Part shown: positions 6,901 through 13,566 of the stretch, one piece after another
Layout of the letters: the number at the start of each line of letters is the position of its first letter
How positions within the stretch are numbered: position 1 is the first letter of the stretch
NCBI GenBank assembly: GCA_016790965.1
Contig: JAEUNZ010000026.1
Location: 1 to 64,000, forward strand
Reading direction: 5' to 3'
DNA: 64,000 nucleotides
Origin: SSSZ01 sp016790965
Lineage (GTDB): Bacteria > Pseudomonadota > Gammaproteobacteria > Burkholderiales > Rhodocyclaceae
Notes under the pieces: model-generated
Database searches by the model: none
What the model saw: the letters and a program-made list of their open reading frames with translations, nothing else
Told to the model about the DNA's origin: nothing
Position numbers and translations under genes: made by a program

Positions 6901-9767
6901 GCGGCGCCGATCACGTCGAGGTTGTGCTCGATGACGATGAGCGAGTGCCCCGCCTCCAGCAGGCGCACGAAGGCGCGCATGAGCTTGGCAATGTCGTCGA
7001 AGTGCAGGCCGGTGGTCGGCTCGTCGAACAGGAACAGCGTGCCCTTGCGCGCCAGCGGCTGGCGCGACTTGCTTTGCGTGCGCGCCGCCTCGGCCAGAAA
7101 GCCCGCCAGCTTGAGGCGCTGGGCCTCGCCGCCGCTGAGCGTGGGCACGGGCTGGCCGAGCTTGACGTAGTCCAGCCCCACCTCGGCAATGGGCCGCAGC
7201 GCGCGCAGCACGTCGCGGTCCTGGGCGAAGCAGGCCATGGCTTCGCTCACGGTCAGCTCCAGCACGTCGGCCACGCTGAGCGCTCGCCCGCCGCGCTCCA
7301 GGGTGATTTCCAGGATCTCGGGGCGGTAGCGCTTGCCGTCGCAGTCGGGGCAGCGCAGATAGACGTCGCTGAGGAACTGCATCTCCACATGCTCGAAGCC
7401 CGAGCCGCCGCAGGTGGGGCAGCGCCCGTCGCCGCTGTTGAAGCTGAACTTGGCCTGGGTGTAGCCGCGCTGCGCGGCCTGGGGCGTGGCGGCAAAGAGT
7501 TCACGCAGGCTGTCCCACGCGCCCACGTAGCTCACAGGGTTGGAACGCGCGGTCTTGCCGATGGGGGTCTGGTCCACAAACACCACGTCGGAAAGGTGGT
7601 CGGCGCCCAGCAGCCGGTCGTGGCGGCCGGGGGTTTCGGTGGCCTTGCCAAAGTGGCGCAAGAGCGCGGGGGCCAGCACGTCCTGCACCAGCGTGGACTT
7701 GCCCGAGCCGCTGACGCCGGTGACGCAGACCAGGCGCTGCAGGGGGAATTCAATGTTCAGGTTCTGCAGGTTGTGCTCGCTCGCCCCTTCAAGGATGAGG
7801 CGCGGCGTGGCGTCGCCCACGGCGCGCGGCACGCCCAGGGCAATGCGCTTGCGCCCGCCGAGGTACTGGCCGGTCAGGGTGTCGGCGCTGCGCAGCGCGT
7901 CGGGCGTGCCGTCGAACACGATGTGGCCGCCACGCTCGCCCGGGCCGGGGCCGAAGTCGAGCACGCGGTCCGCCGCCAGCATGACCGCCGGGTCGTGCTC
8001 CACCACCACCAGGGTGTTGCCCGCATCGCGCAGGCGCAGCATGGCCTGGGTGATGCGGTCCATGTCGCGCGGGTGCAGGCCGATGCTGGGCTCATCGAGC
8101 ACGAACAGCGTGTTGACCAGCGAGGTGCCCAGCGCCGTGGTGAGGTTGATGCGCTGCACCTCACCGCCGCTGAGCGTGCGGCTTTGCCGGTCCAGCGTGA
8201 GGTAGCCAATGCCCACGTCGCAGAGGTACTGCAATCGGGTGCAGATTTCGTCCAGCAGCAGGCGCAGGGCCTGGGCTTCGGCGGACGGGGCGCCGGGTTT
8301 TTCTATGCCAAATGGGCCTCCAGCGCCTGTATCTGTTGCGCTAGCAGCTATCAATTCAGTAGCATCTGACGCGCGCTGCGCCTCGGCCATGCGGTCGAAG
8401 AAGCGGCGCAGGCGCGCAATGGGCAGCAGCATCAGATCGTGCAGGCACAGGCCGGGCAAGGCTTCGAGCTGGGCGCGGCTCCAGGGCAGGCCTTGGGGCA
8501 GGAAGCGCTGGGCGGGGTCGAGCACGGCGTCAGCGTCCTGCTTGCTGCCGATGCGCCAGAGCAGGCTCTCGGTCTTGAGGCGCGCGCCCGCGCACACCGG
8601 GCAGGGCGTGTAGCTGCGGTACTTGGACAGCAGCACGCGGATGTGCATCTTGTAGGCCTTGGTCTCCAGGTACTCGAAGAAGCGCTTGATGCCGTACCAC
8701 TGCTGGTTCCACTTGCCGTTCCAGTGCGGCGAGCCGCCAATGACCCACTCCTTCTGCTCGGGCGTGAGGCGGTACCAGGGTGTGTCGCGCGGAATGCCGG
8801 CGGCCTCGGCGTGGCGCATGAGGTCGTCCTGGCATTCCTGCCAGGCGGGCGTCTGGATGGCCTTGATGGCGCCGGTGCGCAGGGTCTTCTTCTCGTCCGG
8901 GATGACCAGGCCGTAGTCCACGCCAATCACGCGGCCAAAACCGCGGCAGGTGTCGCAGGCCCCGGCAGCGGAGTTGAACGAGAACATGGAGGGCAGCGGC
9001 TCGCTGTAGCGCAGGTCGCTTTCGGGGCAGTGCAGGCCGGTGGAGAATTTCCACACCTCGGGCTCGCCCTGCTCCACCAGCCGGTACACATTCATGCGCC
9101 CGCCGCCGCGCTTGAGCGCCAGCTCGATGGCCTCGACCACGCGCGCTTTTTCCGCATTGCCCAGGCGGAAACGGTCGGCCACGACATCCAGCAGCTTGAC
9201 CCCCGAAGCCTCGCGCTCGGCCTGCACCTTGGTGAAGCCGCTGGCCGACAGCCACTGCTCCAGTTGCTCGGCGCTGGTGTTGGCGGGCAGTTCGACCGGG
9301 AAGGTCACCACCAGGCGGGGGTCGTCGGCTTGTGCCCGTGCGCGCAGCTCGGCGTAGATGGTCTCGGGCGTGTCGTGGCGCACGGGCAGCGCGGTGGCGC
9401 GGTCGTACAACACGGCCAGGCGTGCGAACAGGAGCTTGAGGTGGTCGTTCAGCTCCGTCATCGTGCCCACGGTGGAGCGCGAGCTGCGCACCGGGTTGGT
9501 CTGGTCGATGGCGATGGCTGGTGGCACGCCCTCCACCTTGTCCACGGCGGGCTTGTCCATGCGGTCGAGGAACTGGCGCGCGTAGGCGCTGAAGGTCTCG
9601 ACATAGCGGCGCTGGCCCTCGGCGTACAGCGTGTCGAACACCAGGCTGGACTTGCCCGAGCCGCTGGGGCCGGTGACCACCGTGAGTTCGCCGGTGCGCA
9701 AATCCACATCCAGGTTTTGAAGGTTGTGCTGGCGTGCGCCGCGGATGCGGATGGTTCCCTGGGTCAT
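3915..9767 (-). CDS. uvrA: Tandem-duplicated (double-length) excinuclease ABC subunit A
   Basis: 1,950 residues, twice the usual UvrA length of about 950. ATG at 9767 was chosen because the protein then begins MTQGTIRIRG, matching the normal UvrA N-terminus; the frame stays open upstream without similarity. Four ABC ATPase modules are visible. Walker A motifs lie near residues 33-40 (GPSGSGKS), 684, 1056 and 1626; LSGGE signatures lie near 530, 875, 1449 and 1829; paired CxxC zinc modules occur in each half. Each half has an insertion domain between Walker A and signature. It is a covalent dimer of UvrA protomers for damage recognition in nucleotide excision repair. Three non-conserved linkers are encoded by dispersed repeat DNA. 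No LexA box is seen upstream. Confidence 0.93.
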   Translation of the reverse strand: MTQGTIRIRGARQHNLQNLDVDLRTGELTVVTGPSGSGKSSLVFDTLYAEGQRRYVETFSAYARQFLDRMDKPAVDKVEGVPPAIAIDQTNPVRSSRSTVGTMTELNDHLKLLFARLAVLYDRATALPVRHDTPETIYAELRARAQADDPRLVVTFPVELPANTSAEQLEQWLSASGFTKVQAEREASGVKLLDVVADRFRLGNAEKARVVEAIELALKRGGGRMNVYRLVEQGEPEVWKFSTGLHCPESDLRYSEPLPSMFSFNSAAGACDTCRGFGRVIGVDYGLVIPDEKKTLRTGAIKAIQTPAWQECQDDLMRHAEAAGIPRDTPWYRLTPEQKEWVIGGSPHWNGKWNQQWYGIKRFFEYLETKAYKMHIRVLLSKYRSYTPCPVCAGARLKTESLLWRIGSKQDADAVLDPAQRFLPQGLPWSRAQLEALPGLCLHDLMLLPIARLRRFFDRMAEAQRASDATELIAASATDTGAGGPFGIEKPGAPSAEAQALRLLLDEICTRLQYLCDVGIGYLTLDRQSRTLSGGEVQRINLTTALGTSLVNTLFVLDEPSIGLHPRDMDRITQAMLRLRDAGNTLVVVEHDPAVMLAADRVLDFGPGPGERGGHIVFDGTPDALRSADTLTGQYLGGRKRIALGVPRAVGDATPRLILEGASEHNLQNLNIEFPLQRLVCVTGVSGSGKSTLVQDVLAPALLRHFGKATETPGRHDRLLGADHLSDVVFVDQTPIGKTARSNPVSYVGAWDSLRELFAATPQAAQRGYTQAKFSFNSGDGRCPTCGGSGFEHVEMQFLSDVYLRCPDCDGKRYRPEILEITLERGGRALSVADVLELTVSEAMACFAQDRDVLRALRPIAEVGLDYVKLGQPVPTLSGGEAQRLKLAGFLAEAARTQSKSRQPLARKGTLFLFDEPTTGLHFDDIAKLMRAFVRLLEAGHSLIVIEHNLDVIGAADWIIDLGPEGGDAGGQLVAEGSPQDLRAHPQSHTGAALRAYDGAIGASEALPVLLNQERLAQSARAPEPKNTIEIVNAREHNLKGLSVEVPRGQFNVITGVSGSGKSTLAFDILFNEGQRRYLESLNAYARSIVQPAGRPEVDAVYGIPPTVAIEQRLSRGGRKSTVGTTTEVWHFLRLLYVKLGVQHCTHDGAAVQPQTPERIAAQLLTEFRGQHIGLLAPLVVARKGVYTELADWARPRGFTHLRVDGDFLPTSGFPRIDRFKEHTIELPVLSLDVTPENEAALREGLAQALTHGKGVVHVLSHLDGLREALAAGTPTAGIGRLQVFSAKRACPVCSTSYAELQPSLFSYNSKHGWCPDCVGTGVKLTKEQRKVFDDSVLADDQKGREQTFAEPEVEDLQDTACPSCQGTRLNATARAVRFGANAATGHAGWSITDIARLSVSDIRAWVDTVALAGREAEIARDLIPEIRSRLEFLEEVGLGYLTLDRGAPTLSGGEAQRIRLAAQLGSNLQGVCYVLDEPTIGLHARDNQILLRALRQLSSKGNTLVVVEHDEDTIRAADHLIDIGPSAGKRGGRLVAQGSVADLTGAEDSQTGRYLLHAMRHPLQARRAMASDAIEKVAYGALSTGATAPNALKDEPLRWLTVHGAQLHNLQNVTARVPLQRLVAVTGVSGSGKSTLARDVLLTNVAAWVQQRSTKAGRDAMDAGNAPALIGCTGLQGFETIDRVLEVDQTPIGKTPRSCPATYIGFWDTVRKLFAETLEAKARGYAAGRFSFNTGEGRCPVCEGQGVRTIGMAFLPDVKVPCEACHGARFNPETLAVTWRGKSIGDVLQMEVDEAVDFFASMPAIAHPLQLLKDVGLGYLTLGQPSPTLSGGEAQRIKLVTELTKVRDEVGRRGQKAPHTLYVLDEPTVGLHMSDVHKLIRVLHRLVDGGHSVVVIEHDLDVIAEADWIIDLGPEGGAGGGRIVAAAPPEEVVRLGTHTGVALAPVLAR
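4994..5049 (+). repeat. Dispersed repeat copy 2, inside uvrA
   Basis: Diverged copy of the repeat at 3490: GGGGCTGTGGCACCCGT, AAGCGC, AAGCTA and TTCGATAGCA keep order and spacing. It is translated in frame on the minus strand as a linker of about 19 residues near UvrA residue 1580, just before the fourth ATPase module. Confidence 0.65.
6687..6742 (+). repeat. Dispersed repeat copy 3, inside uvrA
   Basis: Contains TTGGGCTCTGGCGCCCGT, TTGCGCA and GATTCAATAGCA. It is read in frame on the minus strand as the junction linker between the two UvrA halves (around residues 1010-1027). Confidence 0.65.
8309..8364 (+). repeat. Dispersed repeat copy 4, inside uvrA
   Basis: The most complete copy: AAATGGGCCTCCAGCGCCTGT, TTGCGCTAGCAGCTAT and TTCAGTAGCA. 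It is translated in frame on the minus strand as an Ala/Gly-rich linker near UvrA residues 468-487, within the first half, ahead of its first LSGGE signature. Confidence 0.7.
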
Positions 9768-9902
9768 GGTGGGGCAGTCAGGAGATGAGGCCCCACATTC
9801 TAGAAACGCTGGCGCGTTGCGCATGGAACGCGCCCACATGCCCCTGCACGGTGGCGCACCATGCACGCTTGGCGCACGGCACAGACCTGCCGTGCCTGGG
9901 GA

Positions 9903-10346
9903 TCAACCGCGCAGGGCGGCTTCCAGTTCCTTGCAGTGGTCTGCGCCTGCTGCGGCCTGGATTTTGGGGAACAGGTCGATCAGTTCCTGGAGGTTGGCCG
10001 CCGATTCGACCGAGAGGTTCAACCGGAACCCACGCAGACCCAGGTTGGCTGTGATCTGGGTGGCCAGGGCCTTGCCTTCAAGGTAGCGCTGCTGGTCGCT
10101 GTGCCGGGCTTGGGGCTCTGCCGCAGCCGCAGCCACGGCGGCCTTGGCAGAACCGGCCACGGGCTCCAGGTAGCCTTGGTCCACCAGGGACTCCACATCG
10201 GCCTGGGTGCCGCCAGCCACGGCCAGCACCTGATCCACGGTCTTTTGGCCGTCGAACAGAATGAACAGCGAACGTTGCCGGGGCGTGATGCTGGGGGAGC
10301 GTTGCTTGAAGGCTTGCTGCCCCGCCTCGGTCTTGGTGTATTTCAT
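9903..10346 (-). CDS. Conserved hypothetical protein, possible winged-helix-like N-terminus
   Basis: 147 residues from ATG at 10346, chosen because MKYTKTEAGQQAF starts a compact domain; the frame is open upstream to 10397 but adds an unrelated stretch. Residues 15-55 (TPRQRSLFILFDG, then VDQVLAVAGGTQADVESLVDQGYL) look like a small helix-turn-helix or winged-helix fold of the type seen in regulatory proteins. An Ala/Pro-rich linker follows (about 58-75), then a helical C-terminal half rich in Leu, Ala and Glu. No signal peptide, no membrane helix and no catalytic motif. It stands alone, 119 bp downstream of a small membrane protein gene on the same strand. I do not recognise a function. Confidence 0.65.
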   Translation of the reverse strand: MKYTKTEAGQQAFKQRSPSITPRQRSLFILFDGQKTVDQVLAVAGGTQADVESLVDQGYLEPVAGSAKAAVAAAAAEPQARHSDQQRYLEGKALATQITANLGLRGFRLNLSVESAANLQELIDLFPKIQAAAGADHCKELEAALRG

Positions 10347-10464
10347 GCGTTGGTCCTGTCCGGCTTTCATGAAATCCACATTACATCTTTTTACCAATGG
10401 GGACTACTAGGGCATGCCCGGCCAGAGCGGTTGCATGCCCCCGTTCGCCCAGTGCCATCGGTCT

Positions 10465-10611
10465 TTACTTGCTGGCAGCTGAGGCAGGCTCTGGGGCGTG
10501 CAGGGCCTCAGCACCATGCTTTTCGCCCCCCATGTCGATGTCGCCACCCTTGCTCAAAATGAACAGCGCCAGGGCTGCAAACACCGCAAATCCAACTGCA
10601 ATTTTCCACAT
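10465..10611 (-). CDS. Small single-pass membrane protein (48 residues)
   Basis: ATG at 10611, preceded on the minus strand by an AAGGAAGT ribosome-binding site. The first 20 residues form one hydrophobic helix (MWKIAVGFAVF then Ala/Leu-rich), followed by a short polar tail with Lys, Asp, Glu and His residues. It lies just downstream of the MHS transporter and its terminator, on the same strand. It may be a separate short transcript or a readthrough companion. The clear start, Shine-Dalgarno site and hydrophobic helix support a real gene. Function unknown. Confidence 0.55.
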   Translation of the reverse strand: MWKIAVGFAVFAALALFILSKGGDIDMGGEKHGAEALHAPEPASAASK

Positions 10612-10628
10612 ATCCGTACTTCCTTAAG

Positions 10629-10653
10629 AAAAAAGGCCCCCATGCGAGGGCCT
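10629..10653 (-). terminator. Rho-independent terminator of the MHS transporter gene
   Basis: On the minus strand AGGCCC, a 7-base loop region, GGGCCT and a run of T. It lies 51 bp past the transporter stop. Confidence 0.75.
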
Positions 10654-10661
10654 GTCTGCAA

Positions 10662-10685
10662 GCCCGCAGCGCAAGCGCTGCGGGC
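10662..10685. repeat. Perfect 24-bp GC-rich palindrome
   Basis: GCCCGCAGCGC, two central bases and its exact complement. It lies between the transporter stop and its terminator and would form a stable hairpin in the 3' UTR. Confidence 0.7.
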
Positions 10686-10703
10686 CACACCACACCAGCG
10701 AAC

Positions 10704-12470
10704 TCAGTCGTTGGCGTAGATGTCCACGTCCTTGGTTTCCTTGATGAACAGGCCACCAATCACCACGGTAGCACCCGCAATGATGATGGGGTACCACAGG
10801 CCGTTGTACATGTTACCGGTCTGCGCCACGATGGCAAAGGCCGTGGTGGGCAGCAGGCCGCCGAACCAGCCGTTGCCGATGTGATACGGCAGCGACATGG
10901 AGGTGTAGCGGATGCGGGTGGGGAACATTTCCACCAGCATGGCGGCAATGGGGCCGTACACCATGGTCACCAGGATGACGAGGTAGGTCAGGATGAGGAT
11001 GACCTTGACCTTGTCGAACTTGGCCATGTCAGCCTTGGCAGGGTAGCCTGCAGCCTTGAGTGCAGCACCCAGGTTGCTGGCCAGCAGCGTGGAGCCCGCG
11101 GTCTTGTCGCTGCTCAGGTCCTTGACGGTCTTGGTGGCAGCTTCGATGGCGGCGGCGTCCTTGGTGGCAGCAGCGTTCAGCTCGGCGAGCTTGGCTTCTG
11201 CCTTGGCCTTGGCTTCGGCCACCATTTCAGGCGTGTACTTGACGGGAACCACCGTCTCGCCCACCTTGATGACGGCGGGGGTACCCGCAGGTGCGGCGAT
11301 ATTTTCATAGCTCACCGAACGACCGGCCAGCTGTTGCTTGGCGATGTCGCAGGACGAGGTGAACTTCTTGGTGCCCGTGGGGTTGAACTGGAACGAGCAC
11401 TCGGCCGGGTCGGCCGTCACCGTGACCTGCGCCTTGGCCTGGGCGGCGGCGAGATCGGGGTTGGCGGCCTGGGTCAGCATCTTGAAGACCGGGAAGTAGG
11501 TCAAGGCAGCCAGCAGGCAGCCTGCCAGGATGATGGGCTTGCGGCCGATCTTGTCGGACAGCGCACCAAACACGATGAAGAACGGCGTGCCGATGATCAG
11601 CGAGATGGCCACCATGATGTTGGCGGTAGCGCCATCGACCTTGAGCGCCTGCGTCAGGAAGAACAGGGCGTAGAACTGACCCGAGTACCAGACCACGGCC
11701 TGGCCAGCCGTCAAGCCGACCAACGCCAGGATCACGATCTTGAGGTTCTTCCATTGGCCGAAGGACTCGGACAGCGGGGCCTTGGAGGTCTTGCCCTCGG
11801 CCTTCATCTTCTGGAAGGCGGGCGACTCGTTCATGGACAGGCGGATGTACACCGACACGGCCAGCAGCAGGATCGAGACCACGAACGGAACGCGCCAGCC
11901 CCAGTCGGCAAAGGCAGCTTCACCAATCATGGTGCGGGTGCCCAGAATGACCATCAGCGACAGGAACAGGCCCAGCGTTGCCGTGGTCTGGATCCAGGAG
12001 GTGTAGGCGCCGCGCTTGCCGTGCGGAGCATGCTCCGCCACGTAGGTGGCCGCACCGCCGTACTCACCACCCAGTGCCAGACCTTGCAGCAGGCGCAGGC
12101 AGATCAGGATGATGGGGGCCGCTACACCGATGCTGGCGTAGTTCGGCAGGATACCCACGATGAACGTGGAGATACCCATGATCAGGATGGTGACCAGGAA
12201 GGTGTACTTGCGGCCGATCATGTCGCCCAGACGGCCAAACACCAGCGCGCCGAAGGGGCGCACGATGAAGCCCGCCGCAAAGGCCAGCAGCGCGAAAATG
12301 AAGGCCGAGCCTTCGTCCAGTCCGCTGAAGAACTGCTTGGCGATGATGGCTGCGAGCGAGCCGTAGAGATAAAAGTCGTACCACTCGAACACGGTACCCA
12401 GCGACGAGGCGAAAATCACTTTCCGCTCTTCTGCCGACATGGGCCGTGGCGCGGGATGCGTTGTAGCCAT
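10704..12470 (-). CDS. MHS-family MFS transporter with large periplasmic loop
   Basis: 588 residues from ATG at 12470, with an AGGAGAC ribosome-binding site. Signatures of the metabolite:H+ symporter family (ProP/KgtP-like) are clear: FEWYDFYLYG near residue 28, GRLGDMIGRKYTF in the loop between helices 2 and 3, and GGEYGGAATYVAEHAPHGKRGAYTSW. Twelve membrane helices are expected. Between helices 9 and 10 there is an extra segment of about 155 residues (bases 11005-11475) with two cysteines, a beta-like stretch and an Ala/Lys/Glu coiled-coil stretch, so the protein is longer than the usual 430-550 residues. By family it imports an organic acid, betaine or similar compound with protons; the substrate cannot be told from sequence. 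Confidence 0.88.
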   Translation of the reverse strand: MATTHPAPRPMSAEERKVIFASSLGTVFEWYDFYLYGSLAAIIAKQFFSGLDEGSAFIFALLAFAAGFIVRPFGALVFGRLGDMIGRKYTFLVTILIMGISTFIVGILPNYASIGVAAPIILICLRLLQGLALGGEYGGAATYVAEHAPHGKRGAYTSWIQTTATLGLFLSLMVILGTRTMIGEAAFADWGWRVPFVVSILLLAVSVYIRLSMNESPAFQKMKAEGKTSKAPLSESFGQWKNLKIVILALVGLTAGQAVVWYSGQFYALFFLTQALKVDGATANIMVAISLIIGTPFFIVFGALSDKIGRKPIILAGCLLAALTYFPVFKMLTQAANPDLAAAQAKAQVTVTADPAECSFQFNPTGTKKFTSSCDIAKQQLAGRSVSYENIAAPAGTPAVIKVGETVVPVKYTPEMVAEAKAKAEAKLAELNAAATKDAAAIEAATKTVKDLSSDKTAGSTLLASNLGAALKAAGYPAKADMAKFDKVKVILILTYLVILVTMVYGPIAAMLVEMFPTRIRYTSMSLPYHIGNGWFGGLLPTTAFAIVAQTGNMYNGLWYPIIIAGATVVIGGLFIKETKDVDIYAND

Positions 12471-12577
12471 AGTTGTCTCCTGTGATTTTTGGGGATTACA
12501 GGCAATTGCAAATTTCCACCTGTGCCGCGAATGTGGTGGCCCGTACTGACACTGCTCTGACGTGTTTCTTACAGAAA

Positions 12578-12606
12578 TTGACACGAAGCTTTGGCGAAAC
12601 TTACAG
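12578..12606 (+). promoter_or_regulatory. Candidate sigma-70 promoter for a short transcript
   Basis: TTGACA (perfect -35) at 12578-12583, a 17-base spacer, then TTACAG at 12601-12606 as a weak -10. It reads towards a terminator at 12690, with no ORF between. Confidence 0.35.
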
Positions 12607-12612
12607 CCCAAG

Positions 12613-12718
12613 TAGTAACCCGGAGCCCCGTTTTCCTGATGTGAAAAATCAAACGCTTTTCGCCCCAAATCAGGCCTTGCAGCGATTTCGCAGCCCCTGG
12701 AAACGGGGTGCTTTTTTT
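12613..12718 (+). ncRNA. Candidate small RNA in the transporter/phosphoesterase intergenic region
   Basis: The 328-bp gap 12471-12798 holds a promoter-like pair at 12578-12606 and a Rho-independent terminator at 12690-12718, with no coding frame between. The predicted RNA of about 105 nt contains CCTGAT paired with ATCAGG around a 30-odd base loop, then the terminator stem. It could be an sRNA or the end of an unrecognised short transcript. Inference from signals only. Confidence 0.3.
12690..12718 (+). terminator. Rho-independent terminator
   Basis: GCAGCCCC, a 7-base loop, GGGGTGC (one bulged G), then seven T. It lies 80 bp before the phosphoesterase start, with no gene upstream on this strand, which is why a short RNA is suspected. 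Confidence 0.6.
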
Positions 12719-12798
12719 GCTCATGGTTTTCCCTGGGTTACGTTGCAAGATTGGACTCAGCTTGGCGGAACATCATCCAAGGCTGACCGGATACCCCC

Positions 12799-13566
12799 AT
12801 GAGAATCGCACTGCTTTCCGACATCCACGCCAACCGGCAGGCCCTGGACGCCTGCCTGGCCCACGCACGCAGCCAAGGTGCAGAACAATTTGCGCTGCTG
12901 GGCGATCTGGTGGGCTACGGCGCAGACCCGCGCTATGTGGTGCAACAGGCCATGGCATTGGCCGAACAGGGCGCCACGGTGCTGCGAGGCAACCACGACG
13001 CCTTGGCCATTGCCCCGCCTGCGATCACCGACAAGGCCTCGCAGACCGGTGCGACCCACGGAGCCCAATGGACCCATGAGCAGTTGGCAACCGATGAGCT
13101 GGCGTTTCTGGCCCAACGTCCACTGACCGCCGTGGTCCACGACGTGCTGCTGGTGCATGCCAGCGCAGATGCCCCCGAACGCTGGCGCTATGTGGACAAC
13201 GAGATGGTGGCCCGCCAATGCCTGGAGGCTGCGCAACAACAGCACGGTGTGCAGCATGTGTTCTGCGGCCACGTGCACCACCAGACCCTGTACTACAGGG
13301 GCACGGGCCGGGACCTGATGCGTTTTGCACCCACCCCGGGCGTGCCCATCCCCGTCCCACCACGCCGCGCCTGGGTGGCCACGGTGGGCTCCACAGGACA
13401 GCCCCGCGATGGCAACCCCCGCGCCATGTACGCCCTGCTGGACACCGAACGCTGGATGCTGCGCTTTGAGCGCATTCCCTACGACCATGCTGGTGCGGCG
13501 GCGGCCATTCGCGCCTGCGGCGCGCTGCCCGAGTCGTTTGCACACCGTCTGGAGACCGGCCGATGA
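12799..13566 (+). CDS. Metallophosphoesterase (YfcE/calcineurin-like)
   Basis: 255 residues. The dimetal phosphoesterase motifs occur in order: SDIHAN (residues 8-13), GDLVGYG (about 35), RGNHD (about 65), H in LLVHAS, and FCGHVHHQ (about 155). Together they give the usual Asp/His/Asn metal ligands. The domain fills most of the protein and there is no signal peptide, so it acts in the cytoplasm. Its stop overlaps the start of the kinase gene by 4 bp (ATGA), so the two are co-translated. By family it could hydrolyse phosphodiesters, nucleotides or phosphoproteins. The kinase partner makes a phosphoprotein phosphatase role attractive but unproven. Confidence 0.88.
   Translation: MRIALLSDIHANRQALDACLAHARSQGAEQFALLGDLVGYGADPRYVVQQAMALAEQGATVLRGNHDALAIAPPAITDKASQTGATHGAQWTHEQLATDELAFLAQRPLTAVVHDVLLVHASADAPERWRYVDNEMVARQCLEAAQQQHGVQHVFCGHVHHQTLYYRGTGRDLMRFAPTPGVPIPVPPRRAWVATVGSTGQPRDGNPRAMYALLDTERWMLRFERIPYDHAGAAAAIRACGALPESFAHRLETGR

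Noticed and set aside
9768..9902. LexA/SOS box before uvrA
   Set aside because: No CTGT-N8-ACAG pattern found in the upstream region.
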